Shown: positions 34,658-43,951 of the stretch, one piece after another | Position numbering within the stretch: the stretch's first letter is position 1 | Layout: every line of letters starts with the position of its first letter | Source of the DNA: Nitrobacter winogradskyi | GTDB lineage: Bacteria > Pseudomonadota > Alphaproteobacteria > Rhizobiales > Xanthobacteraceae | DNA length: 64,000 nt | Reading direction: 5' to 3' | Assembly (NCBI RefSeq): GCF_006539545.1 | Contig: NZ_BJNF01000020.1 | Location: 30,857 to 94,856 of the forward strand | The notes under the pieces: generated by a model | Seen by the model: the letters and a program-made list of their open reading frames with translations, nothing else | Told to the model about the DNA's origin: nothing | The model's database searches: none | Position numbers and translations under genes: made by a program

Positions 34658-36274
34658 TTACTCCGCCGCCTCCTTGACCGCCGGAGCCGCGGCCTTGACC
34701 TCGGCATCGACGTCGTTCTCGAATTTGGTGAAGTTCTGCTGGAACATGCCGATCAGCGCGCGCGCCGTCCTGTCGAACTCGATCTTGTCGGCCCAGGTCC
34801 TGACCGGATCAAGGATATGCGGTTCGACGCCGCGCACGGAGGTCGGGACCGCGAATCCGAAATACCTGTCATTGTGAAACGGAACGTCGCGCAAGGAGCC
34901 GTCGAGCGCCGCGCCGAGCAGAGCACGCGTCACCTTGATCGGCATCCGACGGCCGGTCCCGTACTTGCCGCCGGTCCAGCCGGTGTTCACCAGCCAGCAA
35001 TCGACCTTGTGCTTCGCGATCAAGGCACGCAGCATGTTGCCGTAGACGCCGGGATGGCGCGGCAGGAACGGTGAGCCAAAACAGGCGGAAAATTCCGGCT
35101 GCGGCTCGCTGCCAAGGTCGCGCTCGGTTCCCGCCACCTTTGCCGTATAGCCCGATAGAAAATGATACATCGCCTGCGCCGGCGTCAGCCTGGCGATGGG
35201 CGGCAGCACGCCGAAAGCGTCGGCGGCCAGCATGACCAGATTCTTCGGCTGGCCGGCGCAACCTGTCATCGACGCGTTCGGGATGAATTCGAGCGGATAG
35301 GCCGAACGGGTATTCTCGGTCTTCGAGCCGTCGTTGAAATCGGGGACACGCGTGACTTCGTCGTGCACCACATTCTCAAGCACCGCGCCGAAGCGTTTCG
35401 AAGCGGCGTAAATCTCGGGCTCGGCCTCCCGCGACAGCCGGATGCACTTAGCGTAGCATCCGCCTTCGAAATTGAAGATGCCGTCCTTGCTCCAGCCGTG
35501 TTCATCGTCGCCGATCAGCGTGCGCCCAGGATCAGCCGACAGCGTGGTTTTACCCGTACCCGAAAGCCCGAAGAAAATCGCGCTGTCGCCGCCGGGACCG
35601 ACATTGGCCGAACAGTGCATCGGCAGCACGTCCTGATCGGGAAGGTAATAGTTGAGCGTGGTGAAGATGCTTTTCTTCATCTCCCCGGCGTAATGCGATC
35701 CGCCGATCAGAATGATCCTGCGAGTGAAATCGATGGCCACAACATTCTCGGAGCGAACGCCGTGCCTTTGGGGATCGGCGCGGAAGCTCGGCAGGTCGAT
35801 GACGGTCAGTTCAGGTACGAAGGCGGCAAGTTCCGATGTTTCCGGCCGGCGCAGCAGGGTACGAATAAAAAGCGAGTGCCAGGCGAGTTCGGTGAAAACG
35901 CGGGTTTTGATACGGAAATGGGGGTCGGCGCCGCCATAGAGGTCCTGCGCGAACAGCGTCATGTTCCGGGCGTGCGCGAGAAAGTCGGAATACAACGCGG
36001 CGAACTGGTCAGGCGTCATCGACTGGTTGCCGGCCCACCAGACATTCTTGTCGGTGGCCGCATCGCGGACCGTGAATTTGTCCTTCGGGCTGCGGCCGGT
36101 GAAGATGCCGGTTTCCGCGCATAGCGCGCCATCCGCATTCACCATCGCTTCGCCCGAGCGCAGTGCGTGCTCATAAAGCTGCGGCGCGCCTGGATTCCAG
36201 TACACGGCCTTGAGGTTTTTGAGGCCGAACTTATCGGCGCCGAAGGCGCCGTTACGCACGCCTGTCTCAGGCAC
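34658..36274 (-). CDS. pckA: Phosphoenolpyruvate carboxykinase (ATP)
   Basis: A 538-residue enzyme converting oxaloacetate to PEP in gluconeogenesis. GTG 36274 is chosen as start because GAGGAGGAA lies 6 bp upstream and the product begins [18 protein letters not shown]; an ATG 14 codons earlier is less likely. Signatures are [10 protein letters not shown], the kinase-1a loop [22 protein letters not shown] and [11 protein letters not shown]. It is on the opposite strand from chvI-chvG; in several rhizobia pckA is a neighbour and target of that system. Confidence 0.97.
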   Translation of the reverse strand: MPETGVRNGAFGADKFGLKNLKAVYWNPGAPQLYEHALRSGEAMVNADGALCAETGIFTGRSPKDKFTVRDAATDKNVWWAGNQSMTPDQFAALYSDFLAHARNMTLFAQDLYGGADPHFRIKTRVFTELAWHSLFIRTLLRRPETSELAAFVPELTVIDLPSFRADPQRHGVRSENVVAIDFTRRIILIGGSHYAGEMKKSIFTTLNYYLPDQDVLPMHCSANVGPGGDSAIFFGLSGTGKTTLSADPGRTLIGDDEHGWSKDGIFNFEGGCYAKCIRLSREAEPEIYAASKRFGAVLENVVHDEVTRVPDFNDGSKTENTRSAYPLEFIPNASMTGCAGQPKNLVMLAADAFGVLPPIARLTPAQAMYHFLSGYTAKVAGTERDLGSEPQPEFSACFGSPFLPRHPGVYGNMLRALIAKHKVDCWLVNTGWTGGKYGTGRRMPIKVTRALLGAALDGSLRDVPFHNDRYFGFAVPTSVRGVEPHILDPVRTWADKIEFDRTARALIGMFQQNFTKFENDVDAEVKAAAPAVKEAAE

Positions 36275-36318
36275 GGAAAATTCCTCCTCGTCGAATCCAG
36301 GGCGACTTCGGATCAAGC

Positions 36319-37056
36319 CTATGCCGCCGCGCGGGCCTTCTCCGCCAGATCTTTCAGAACCACGCGAAGTTCGTCCGGGGTGGCGACCCGCCGCGGAAAA
36401 TCCAGACGCAACGCATCATGCCTGTCGGCGCTCATATCCAGGCCGTCGGGATCGCAGCCGGTGCAGCGCCAGTCGGCCGCCACCGCGCCGAGCAATCGCG
36501 TGGCGTAAAGATTCAAGGCGTCGCGATGATCGCGGTTCATGTGTTCGATCGCATTCTGTTCGGCCGCAACCAGCGCCTCCGCGCCATCGAGGCTGGTCAG
36601 AACCTTTTCCGGCTTGAGATCGACGATCCGCCCGAAACCGGCCACCAGGTGAACGCCGCTCAGCCGAATCCGGAAAAACGAAAAATCGTTGAAATCCGCA
36701 AATCCCTCCGCTGAGGGGTGAACGTTCAGATAACGCCTCCGCAAAACCGCCTTGAGCTCCCCATCCGCCTCCTCACTGGTTCCCGCGACCATGATTCGCG
36801 AGCCTTCGAGGGGATCACCGGCCACGCGCTCGTCCAGCATCAGCGACACCCTGGGGTCCGCGAGCAGATTCTTCGTATGCACGGCAAGGCGTGAAATCAG
36901 GAGAATTGGTGAGCCATCGTAATGGCTTGCGACATTGACAAGGGAGCAATAAGGGTCGCCGCTGCCGGCCATCAAGGTCGCCAACGCGCCCTGCCGGCTC
37001 CGACGCAGCAGGGATCGGGTCAGGTTCGCTGCCGTGAAATTGGCGGTCGGCTGCAT
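36319..37056 (-). CDS. HugZ-like split-barrel protein with DUF2470 domain
   Basis: A 245-residue protein. Residues ~10-150 form a pyridoxamine 5'-phosphate oxidase-like split barrel ([43 protein letters not shown]). Residues ~165-240 form a DUF2470 domain ([23 protein letters not shown]). This architecture is shared with HugZ-type heme oxygenases and related flavin/heme-binding proteins; whether this one degrades heme is not shown. It lies 44 bp upstream of pckA on the same strand and is divergent from chvI. Confidence 0.88.
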   Translation of the reverse strand: MQPTANFTAANLTRSLLRRSRQGALATLMAGSGDPYCSLVNVASHYDGSPILLISRLAVHTKNLLADPRVSLMLDERVAGDPLEGSRIMVAGTSEEADGELKAVLRRRYLNVHPSAEGFADFNDFSFFRIRLSGVHLVAGFGRIVDLKPEKVLTSLDGAEALVAAEQNAIEHMNRDHRDALNLYATRLLGAVAADWRCTGCDPDGLDMSADRHDALRLDFPRRVATPDELRVVLKDLAEKARAAA

Positions 37057-37278
37057 GGCTTATGTCCTCGAATTTGAAAAAAACACCGTCTCAGGCTAAA
37101 TTGGACAATCGAACAGCGTCAGGATGGTGAAGGAAGGATAGAATCCTTCGAGCGTTTTCGGAAACTCGGTCACACTTCAGCCTCGCTTGCATTGCTCGTT
37201 GACTGCGTTCTTAAAGCCACACCCAAGGCAGACGGTCGAATTGTTCGCCTCTCGCCACCCGCTTCGGAAAGCAGGCAT

Positions 37279-37980
37279 ATGCCCACAATTGCTCTGGTCG
37301 ATGACGACCGCAACATTCTTACATCGGTATCGATTGCGCTCGAAGCCGAAGGCTATCGCATCATGACCTATACCGATGGCGCGTCAGCGCTCGACGGCTT
37401 CCGCACCAGCCAGCCGGACCTCGCGATCCTCGACATCAAGATGCCGCGCATGGACGGAATGGAGACCCTGCGAAGGCTGCGTCAGAAATCCGACCTGCCC
37501 GTGATTTTCCTCACCTCCAAGGACGAAGAGATCGATGAACTGTTCGGTCTCAAGATGGGTGCCGACGACTTCATTCGCAAGCCGTTTTCGCAGCGCTTGC
37601 TGGTAGAACGCGTCAAGGCGGTGTTACGCCGGGCCTGCCCGAAAGACCCGGCCGCCGCGCCCAAGGAGAGCGACGCCAAGGCGCTCGACCGCGGTCTGCT
37701 GCGCATGGATCCGGAGCGCCACACCTGCACCTGGAAGAACGAGCCCGTCACCCTCACCGTCACGGAATTCCTGATCCTGCAGGCGCTGGCGACGCGCCCC
37801 GGCGTGGTGAAGAGTCGCAACGCACTGATGGACGCCGCCTATGACGATCAGGTCTATGTCGATGATCGCACCATCGACAGCCACATCAAGCGGCTGCGCA
37901 AGAAGTTCAAGGTCGTCGACGACGACTTCGAGATGATCGAAACCCTTTATGGCGTGGGTTACCGCTTCAAGGAAACCTGA
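37279..37980 (+). CDS. chvI: Two-component response regulator ChvI
   Basis: A 233-residue OmpR-class regulator starting at ATG 37279 ([26 protein letters not shown]). The receiver has the acidic pair DDD, phospho-acceptor Asp in [25 protein letters not shown], the conserved Thr in [10 protein letters not shown] and Lys in FIRKPF. A winged-helix C-terminus follows ([31 protein letters not shown]...[17 protein letters not shown]). These blocks match ChvI of rhizobia, which controls envelope, acid and exopolysaccharide genes with ChvG. A hairpin at 38006-38029 separates it from chvG. Confidence 0.95.
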   Translation: MPTIALVDDDRNILTSVSIALEAEGYRIMTYTDGASALDGFRTSQPDLAILDIKMPRMDGMETLRRLRQKSDLPVIFLTSKDEEIDELFGLKMGADDFIRKPFSQRLLVERVKAVLRRACPKDPAAAPKESDAKALDRGLLRMDPERHTCTWKNEPVTLTVTEFLILQALATRPGVVKSRNALMDAAYDDQVYVDDRTIDSHIKRLRKKFKVVDDDFEMIETLYGVGYRFKET

Positions 37981-38005
37981 TAACCTTGGGCGCGCAGCCC
38001 GTAAG

Positions 38006-38036
38006 CCGGATGTGAAATGACACATCCGGTTTGCTT
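38006..38036 (+). terminator. Hairpin after chvI, candidate intrinsic or partial terminator
   Basis: CCGGATGTG-AAATGA-CACATCCGG is a perfect 9-bp stem followed by TTTGCTTT. A second small stem (CTTTCG/CGAAAG) follows. It lies between chvI and chvG and could reduce read-through to the kinase gene. Confidence 0.5.
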
Positions 38037-38142
38037 TCGGTGCGAAAGCGAACCTTCGTCGTCCTGACCGCAGCGCCAGTCGCGAAGCGATATGCGGGAA
38101 TGACGGCGATCATGATTTGGTGCAACCAGGCATTGTCAGTCA

Positions 38143-39978
38143 TTGCTGGATCGAACGCAGCCTGATCTTGATCCCGACACCGAGGACACCTCGCAGGTCC
38201 TCGCGGCGGAAGGTCTTGTCGATGAGCAAGGTCTTGCCGATCAGGTCGAACGGACACCGTACTGGCGACGGCCGCTTGAATGGCTGAGGCGCGCGGGGCA
38301 GTTTCTTTTCACGCTCAGTTTTTCGAGCCTGACCCGCCGCATCGTATCGCTGAATCTGGCCGGCCTGATCGCGCTGGTCGCCAGCATCCTCTATCTCTCG
38401 CAGTTCCGCGCCGGCCTGATCGATGCGCGCGCGCAAAGTCTGCTGGTGCAGGGAGAGATCATCGCAAGCGCCATCGCCGCCTCGGCCACGGTCGAAACCA
38501 ATACGATCACCATCGATCCGGACCGCCTGCTCGATCTCAAGCCCGGCGAGAGCTACGGCGCGCCGGACGAAATTTCAGGGCTGGACTTTCCGATCAATCC
38601 CGAGCGCGTCGCTCCCGTGTTGCGGCGGCTGATCTCTCCGACCAAGACCCGCGCGCGCATCTATGATCGCGATGGCGTGCTGATTCTCGACAGTCGCAGC
38701 CTTTTTCGCCGCGGCGACGTCATCCGTTTTGAACTGCCGCCCCCCACCGACATCAAGCCGGGTTTCATCGAACGCACCACGATCGCGATCCGCACCTGGC
38801 TCAACCGCGGCGATCTTCCGCTCTATCGCGAACTCGGACCCGAAAACGGCAACGGCTATCAGGAGGTTGCGCAGTCGTTGAAGGGCGAGAAGTCCAGCAT
38901 GGTGCGCATCAACGATCGGGGCGAAATCATCGTCTCGGTCGCCGTTCCGGTCGAGCGCCCGCGCTCCACCATTTTCGGCTCGCTGATGCTGTCCACGCAA
39001 GGCGACGATATCGACCAGATGGTCATGGCGGAGCGGCTGGCGATCCTGAAAGTATTCGGCGTCGCCATGATCGTCATGATCGTGCTGTCGCTGCTGCTCG
39101 CCAGCACCATCGCCGGACCGGTGCGGCGGCTCGCGGACGGTGCGGAGCGGGTTCGGCGCCGGATCAAGACGCGCATCGAGATTCCCGACTTCACCCGCCG
39201 CCGCGACGAAATCGGCCACCTGTCCGGCGCGCTGCGCGACATGACCGACGCGCTCTACAACCGCATCGAGGCGATCGAGACTTTCGCGGCCGACGTCTCA
39301 CATGAACTGAAAAACCCTCTCACCTCACTGCGCTCGGCGGTGGAGACGCTGCCGCTTGCGAAGACCGAGGCCAGCCGCGGCCGGTTATTGGAAGTGATCG
39401 ACCACGATGTCCGCCGGCTCGATCGCCTGATCTCCGACATATCCGACGCCAGCCGGCTCGACGCCGAGTTGCAACGGCAGGACGAGGCGCCCGTCGATAT
39501 CCGGCGTCTTCTGGCCACGCTGACATCGGTCGCGAACGAAACCAGGCTAGGCCGCGACATCAGCGTCGATGTCCGCTTTGAAGGCAGTGCCAGCGATAGC
39601 TTCTCGGTGCCGGGGCATGACCTGCGACTGGGGCAGGTGATCTCCAATCTCCTGACCAATGCGCAATCGTTCTCGAAACCCGGCGGCCGCGTGCGCATTC
39701 TATGCCGCCGCCTGAAATCCGAAATCGAGATCGTGGTGGACGACGACGGTCCGGGCATTCGCCCCGACGCGCTGGAGCGCGTGTTCGAACGCTTCTACAC
39801 CGATCGGCCCCACCAGGGTTTCGGTCAGAACTCCGGGCTTGGCCTTTCGATCTCCAAGCAGATCATCGAAGCGCACCGCGGACGCATCTGGGCTGAAAAC
39901 CGCCCCGGACCGACCGATACCCATGGCGACATCCGGATCGCCGGCGCGCGTTTCATCGTCCGGCTTCCCGCCCCATGA
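38143..39978 (+). CDS. chvG: Sensor histidine kinase ChvG
   Basis: A 611-residue membrane kinase. Transmembrane segments lie near residues 65-88 (IVSLNLAGLIALVASILYLSQ) and ~300-325 (VFGVAMIVMIVLSLLLAST), enclosing a periplasmic sensor domain. A HAMP region, the H-box ETFAADVSHELKNPLTSLRSA, N-box NLLTNAQSF and G-boxes DDGPGI and GLGLSIS complete the kinase. The DUF-type N-terminal periplasmic part is typical of ChvG/ExoS. No good ATG exists near the N-terminus; TTG 38143 is used. hprK overlaps its end by ATGA. Confidence 0.94.
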   Translation: MLDRTQPDLDPDTEDTSQVLAAEGLVDEQGLADQVERTPYWRRPLEWLRRAGQFLFTLSFSSLTRRIVSLNLAGLIALVASILYLSQFRAGLIDARAQSLLVQGEIIASAIAASATVETNTITIDPDRLLDLKPGESYGAPDEISGLDFPINPERVAPVLRRLISPTKTRARIYDRDGVLILDSRSLFRRGDVIRFELPPPTDIKPGFIERTTIAIRTWLNRGDLPLYRELGPENGNGYQEVAQSLKGEKSSMVRINDRGEIIVSVAVPVERPRSTIFGSLMLSTQGDDIDQMVMAERLAILKVFGVAMIVMIVLSLLLASTIAGPVRRLADGAERVRRRIKTRIEIPDFTRRRDEIGHLSGALRDMTDALYNRIEAIETFAADVSHELKNPLTSLRSAVETLPLAKTEASRGRLLEVIDHDVRRLDRLISDISDASRLDAELQRQDEAPVDIRRLLATLTSVANETRLGRDISVDVRFEGSASDSFSVPGHDLRLGQVISNLLTNAQSFSKPGGRVRILCRRLKSEIEIVVDDDGPGIRPDALERVFERFYTDRPHQGFGQNSGLGLSISKQIIEAHRGRIWAENRPGPTDTHGDIRIAGARFIVRLPAP

Positions 39979-40508
39979 CCGGGTCGTCCGGCCCGACGAT
40001 CGGTCCAACGATCGGTCCAACGATCGGTCCAACGATCCATGGCTCCGCAGTTCTGGTGGGAGATCAAGCCGTGCTGATCCGCGGCCCTTCGGGCGCCGGA
40101 AAGTCGCGCCTTGCCTTCGACCTCATCCTCGCCGGCCGCGGCGGCCAGCTCCCTGACACAACACTGGTCGGCGATGACCGCCTCTTCGTCACTCCGTTCC
40201 GCAACGGGCTTCTGGTCAGGCCGCCGCCTGAACTCGAGGGAATGATAGAAATCCGCGGACTCGGGATTCGCCGGTGCGCTTTTGTCGCGGAGGCGCTGGT
40301 CGGCCTCGTGATCGATCTCGATGCGCCCGACGCAGAGCGCCTGCCGCCGCCGAAAGCGCTGCGAACCACCATTTCGGAGGTCAAACTGGCGCGAATCCCG
40401 GTTGCTTCCGGCTTTCCGCCACTCCCGATCGTCATCGCGGCGCTAACGACTATCCCAGGTTGCATCGAGATGCGAGCGGCCGACGATTGCCGGAAGAAAT
40501 CCGGATAA
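39975..40508 (+). CDS. hprK: HPr kinase/phosphorylase, short alphaproteobacterial type
   Basis: A 177-residue protein equivalent to the C-terminal catalytic half of HPr kinases: HGSAVLVGDQAVLIRGPSGAGKSRLAFDL carries the P-loop (GPSGAGKS), and GDDRLFV and EIRGLGI carry further catalytic positions. The N-terminus contains a GPTI repeat from 12-bp DNA repeats. It phosphorylates HPr on serine in Gram-positives; in alphaproteobacteria the short form acts with the PTS-Ntr. It overlaps chvG by 4 bp and is followed by EIIA-Man and HPr, so it belongs to the chvI-chvG-PTS cluster. Confidence 0.93.
   Translation: MTGSSGPTIGPTIGPTIGPTIHGSAVLVGDQAVLIRGPSGAGKSRLAFDLILAGRGGQLPDTTLVGDDRLFVTPFRNGLLVRPPPELEGMIEIRGLGIRRCAFVAEALVGLVIDLDAPDAERLPPPKALRTTISEVKLARIPVASGFPPLPIVIAALTTIPGCIEMRAADDCRKKSG
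39990..40037 (+). repeat. 12-bp tandem repeat at the start of hprK
   Basis: Four units: GGCCCGACGATC then three copies of GGTCCAACGATC, encoding GPTI four times at residues 6-21. Unit length is a multiple of three, so gain or loss keeps the frame. Confidence 0.9.
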
Positions 40509-40657
40509 CCATATAAATCTCATTGCCACGGAGCAGACCGTCAAGCCTGGGGACGCTTTTCAGGGAAAAAACCTCGCCGCCCTCTTGCGTGAGGGCTCCG
40601 GATGGTCAAAGTGACCCGTTCGTGCGGTGCACCAAAAGCACCCGCGAGGAGTTGTCA

Positions 40658-41059
40658 ATGATTGGTCTGGTACTTGTGACCCACGGGCGCCTCGCCGACG
40701 AATTCAAGGCCGCGCTCGAACACGTGATGGGCCCACAAAAGCAAATCGAAGCCATTACCATCGGCGCCGAGGATGATGCCGACCTGTGCCGGAGCGATAT
40801 CATCGAAGCCGTCAACCGGGTGGACAGCGGCGACGGCGTCGCGATTCTGACCGACATGTTCGGCGGCACGCCTTCAAACCTCGCGATCTCCTGCATGAGC
40901 CGGCCCAAGGTCGAGGTGCTCGCGGGAATCAACCTCCCGATGCTGGTGAAACTCGCCAAGGTGCGCGAGGAGCGCACGCTGCCCGACGCCATCGCGATGG
41001 CGCAGGAGGCCGGTCGTAAATACGTGACGATCGCCAGCCGGGTGCTCGCCGGGAAATGA
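40658..41059 (+). CDS. PTS EIIA component, mannose family
   Basis: A 133-residue EIIA of the Man family (MIGLVLVTHGRLADEFKAALEHVMG), start ATG 40658 after GCGAGGAG. The active histidine is H9 in LVTHGRLA; DGVAILTDMFGGTPSNLAISCM is the other family block. No EIIB, IIC or IID genes are present, so it acts in regulatory phosphotransfer from HPr rather than sugar uptake. It overlaps HPr by ATGA and lies between hprK and HPr. Confidence 0.94.
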   Translation: MIGLVLVTHGRLADEFKAALEHVMGPQKQIEAITIGAEDDADLCRSDIIEAVNRVDSGDGVAILTDMFGGTPSNLAISCMSRPKVEVLAGINLPMLVKLAKVREERTLPDAIAMAQEAGRKYVTIASRVLAGK

Positions 41060-41385
41060 CCGGGCCGCCGGACGACGAAGCCGCACCGACGGTGGACGGC
41101 GCATCTGCCGCCGGCACGATCTCCTGCGACATGCCGATCGTCAACAAGCGCGGCCTTCATGCGAGGGCGTCCGCGAAGTTCGTGCAGATGGTCGAACGCT
41201 TCGAGGCCGACGTCAGCGTCACCCGCAACGGCGAGACGGTCGGCGGCAATTCGATCATGGGATTGATGATGCTGTCCGCGGGCATCGGAACGACGATCAC
41301 CGTTTCCGCGACCGGTCCGGAAGCCGAGGCGGCGATCGCCGCGATCGCCGATCTCATCGGCAACAGATTCGACGAGGACGAGTGA
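41056..41385 (+). CDS. HPr phosphocarrier protein
   Basis: A 109-residue HPr with a roughly 22-residue N-terminal extension before the HPr fold. The phosphorylated histidine is in VNKRGLHARASAKFVQ and the regulatory serine block is GGNSIMGLMMLSAGIG, which fits an HPr kinase target. It takes phosphate from PtsP and passes it to EIIA-Man. It ends an operon-like run chvI-chvG-hprK-EIIA-HPr. lepA follows about 100 bp downstream. Confidence 0.94.
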   Translation: MTGPPDDEAAPTVDGASAAGTISCDMPIVNKRGLHARASAKFVQMVERFEADVSVTRNGETVGGNSIMGLMMLSAGIGTTITVSATGPEAEAAIAAIADLIGNRFDEDE

Positions 41386-41481
41386 TCCTCGCCCGCCCTT
41401 GCCGTGAACCGCCGTCAGAAAGCGTTTCCCGGGGTTGACGCTTGCTTGCCCGCCGTTCGGGCGGGTGCTATCCCGCGCCCC

Positions 41482-43293
41482 ATGACGACGCCCCCCATAG
41501 CCAACATCCGCAACTTCTCCATCGTCGCCCATATCGATCACGGGAAGTCGACGCTGGCCGACCGCCTGATCCAGATGACCGGCGGCCTGAGCGATCGGGA
41601 AATGGCGGGCAAGGAGCAGGTGCTCGATTCGATGGACATCGAGCGCGAGCGCGGCATCACCATCAAGGCGCAGACGGTGCGTCTGAAGTATCGCGCCAAG
41701 GACGGCAAGGATTACGTCTTCAACCTGATGGACACGCCGGGCCACGTCGATTTCGCCTACGAGGTCTCACGCTCGCTCGCGGCTTGTGAGGGGTCGCTGC
41801 TGGTGGTGGATGCGAGCCAGGGCGTGGAAGCGCAGACACTCGCCAACGTCTATCAGGCGCTCGACAACAACCATGAGATCGTGCCCGTCCTCAACAAGGT
41901 CGACCTGCCCGCCGCCGAGCCGGACAAGGTGAAGCAGCAGATCGAGGACGTCATCGGAATCGACGCCTCCGACGCAGTGATGATTTCGGCCAAGACCGGC
42001 CTTGGCGTGCCCGATGTGCTGGAAGCCATCGTCACCCGGTTGCCGCCGCCGAAAGGCGACCGCGACGCCACGCTGAAGGCGCTGCTGGTCGATAGCTGGT
42101 ACGACGTCTATCTCGGCGTGGTCGTGCTGATCCGCGTCATCGACGGCACGCTCAGGAAAGGCAGCCGCATCCGAATGATGGGTACAGGCGCCGCCTACGA
42201 TGTCGAGCGCGTCGGTTTCTTCACGCCGAAAATGCAGCAGGTCGACGAACTCGGCCCCGGCGAGATCGGCTTCATCACAGCCGCCATCAAGGAAGTCGCC
42301 GACACCCGCGTCGGCGACACCATCACCGACGACCGCAAGCCGGTGGCGGAGATGCTGTCCGGCTTCAAGCCCGCGATTCCCGTGGTGTTCTGCGGTCTGT
42401 TTCCCGTTGACGCCGACGATTTCGAGACGCTGCGCGCGGCGATGGGCAAGCTGCGTCTCAACGACGCCAGCTTCTCGTTCGAAATGGAAACCTCCGCCGC
42501 GCTCGGCTTCGGCTTCCGCTGCGGTTTCCTCGGCCTGTTGCACCTTGAGATCATCCAGGAACGGCTCTCCCGCGAGTTCGATCTCAACCTGATCGCCACC
42601 GCGCCGAGCGTCATCTACAGGATGAAGCTGACGGACGGCGTGGAGATCGAGATTCACAATCCGATCGACATGCCCGACGTAGTGAAGATCGCCGAGATCC
42701 AGGAGCCATGGATCGAGGCCACCATCCTCACGCCCGACGAGTATCTCGGCAGCGTGCTGAAGCTGTGCCAGGACCGCCGCGGCGTGCAGAAGGAACTCAC
42801 CTATGTCGGCGCGCGGGCGATGGCGAAATACGACCTGCCCCTCAACGAGGTCGTGTTCGACTTCTACGACCGGCTCAAGTCCGTCTCCAAAGGCTACGCC
42901 TCGTTCGATTATCATCTCACCGACTACAAGCCGGCCGATCTCGTGAAGATGCAGATCCTCGTCAACGGCGAGCCGGTCGATGCGCTGTCCATGCTGGTGC
43001 ATCGCACCCGCGCCGAAGGCCGCGGCCGCGCCATGGTCGAGAAGATGAAAGAACTGATCCCGCCGCACATGTTCCAGATTCCGATCCAGGCGGCGATCGG
43101 CGGCAAGGTGATCGCGCGCGAGACGGTGCGCGCGCTGCGCAAGGATGTCACCGCGAAGTGCTACGGCGGAGATGTCAGCCGCAAGAGAAAACTTCTGGAG
43201 AAGCAGAAGGAAGGCAAGAAGAAGATGCGGCAGTTCGGCAAGGTCGACATCCCGCAGGAAGCCTTCATCGCTGCGCTGAAGGTCGATAGCTGA
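41482..43293 (+). CDS. lepA: Elongation factor 4 (LepA)
   Basis: A 603-residue ribosomal GTPase with start ATG 41482 ([29 protein letters not shown]). G1 is AHIDHGKS, G3 DTPGHVDF, G4 NKVDLP; the LepA-specific C-terminal domain ends [20 protein letters not shown] and [15 protein letters not shown]. Length is standard. A hairpin (CCCGCC/GGCGGG) at about 41450-41464 precedes the start codon. The next gene on the strand is a small basic protein with its own stress-type promoter. Confidence 0.97.
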   Translation: MTTPPIANIRNFSIVAHIDHGKSTLADRLIQMTGGLSDREMAGKEQVLDSMDIERERGITIKAQTVRLKYRAKDGKDYVFNLMDTPGHVDFAYEVSRSLAACEGSLLVVDASQGVEAQTLANVYQALDNNHEIVPVLNKVDLPAAEPDKVKQQIEDVIGIDASDAVMISAKTGLGVPDVLEAIVTRLPPPKGDRDATLKALLVDSWYDVYLGVVVLIRVIDGTLRKGSRIRMMGTGAAYDVERVGFFTPKMQQVDELGPGEIGFITAAIKEVADTRVGDTITDDRKPVAEMLSGFKPAIPVVFCGLFPVDADDFETLRAAMGKLRLNDASFSFEMETSAALGFGFRCGFLGLLHLEIIQERLSREFDLNLIATAPSVIYRMKLTDGVEIEIHNPIDMPDVVKIAEIQEPWIEATILTPDEYLGSVLKLCQDRRGVQKELTYVGARAMAKYDLPLNEVVFDFYDRLKSVSKGYASFDYHLTDYKPADLVKMQILVNGEPVDALSMLVHRTRAEGRGRAMVEKMKELIPPHMFQIPIQAAIGGKVIARETVRALRKDVTAKCYGGDVSRKRKLLEKQKEGKKKMRQFGKVDIPQEAFIAALKVDS

Positions 43294-43331
43294 CGCTTCA
43301 AATCAGGCTTACGGCCCGCAGCACGACTGCA

Positions 43332-43356
43332 GGAACCCTCGCAACGGCCCGACGTT
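43332..43356 (+). promoter_or_regulatory. Exact EcfG-type (general stress sigma) promoter before the small basic protein gene
   Basis: GGAAC at 43332-43336, a 16-bp spacer and CGTT at 43353-43356. This is exactly the GGAAC-N16/17-CGTT pattern of alphaproteobacterial EcfG/RpoE2 general-stress promoters. It lies 33 bp upstream of the ATG at 43390 and outside lepA. Confidence 0.7.
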
Positions 43357-43389
43357 TCGATTCCACCGAAACGCAGTCGGAGAGGCATC

Positions 43390-43749
43390 ATGCCGCGCGG
43401 TGACAAGTCAGCCTATACAGGCAAGCAGAAACGCAAGGCCGAACACATCGAGGAAGGATACGAGAAGCGCGGCGTGAAAAAGGAGGAGGCCGAGCGCCGG
43501 GCGTGGGCCACCGTCAACAAGGAAAGCGGCGGCGGCAAGAAGAGCGGATCGGGCCGCGGCCGCAAGACCACGAACGTCGCATCGAAACGCGGCGGCAAAC
43601 TGGGTGGCAAGGCTTCGGCCGCCCGTTCCGCTGCTGATCGGTCGCGCGCGGCGAAAAAGGGGGCTGCGACCCGTAAGCGCAATGCCGCAAAGCGCTCCCC
43701 AGCAAAATCCAAACGCTCTCCGGCGAGGAAAGCCGCCGGCAAACGATAA
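43390..43749 (+). CDS. Small highly basic protein of the 'plasmid stabilization' annotation type
   Basis: A 119-residue, lysine/arginine-rich protein: a conserved N-terminus MPRGDKSAYTGKQKRKAEHIEEGYEKRG, then KKEEAERRAWATVNKESGGGKKSGSG and a histone-H1-like tail of KRG/AAKR repeats (residues ~55-119). Homologues are usually labelled plasmid stabilization proteins, a label not supported by context here. The tail suggests nucleic-acid binding. An exact GGAAC-N16-CGTT promoter just upstream suggests general-stress induction. Confidence 0.8.
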   Translation: MPRGDKSAYTGKQKRKAEHIEEGYEKRGVKKEEAERRAWATVNKESGGGKKSGSGRGRKTTNVASKRGGKLGGKASAARSAADRSRAAKKGAATRKRNAAKRSPAKSKRSPARKAAGKR

Positions 43750-43886
43750 CGGGGCACGGCCCGCGAGCACGGATCGGCAGGCAGCCACAACCGAAGCTGC
43801 CGCGGCACGGGCCATGATTGATTGAGCCGAAAGGTCCGCCGGCTGATATTTCAAGAGAGGAGTGAGCGGAGGCCATCCGGCATCGC

Positions 43887-43940
43887 CTGACGCGGTTTCG
43901 ATAGGCGAGCGGGTATTCATACCGCTCGAAAACGCTATAG
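43887..43940 (-). repeat. Diverged family A repeat before mepA
   Basis: Reverse complement begins CTATAGCGTTTTCGAGCGGT and includes CGAAACCGCGTCAGG; the outer arms TACCGCTCGA/ATAGGCGAGC give a small palindrome. It ends 11 bp before the mepA ATG, so it forms much of the mepA leader. Confidence 0.7.
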
Positions 43941-43951
43941 AATCACCACTC

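Noticed and set aside
39990..40037. Possible CRISPR-like or iteron repeat
   Set aside because: Units are 12 bp, contiguous and in frame within hprK; there are no spacers and no origin features.
41437..41481. TTGACG before lepA as a sigma-70 promoter
   Set aside because: The only -10-like string (GCTATC) is about 25 bp away, too far for a standard spacer; the hairpin between may have another role.
41767..43068. 433-codon minus-strand frame opposite lepA
   Set aside because: Antisense shadow; typical D/H/R-rich false peptide.
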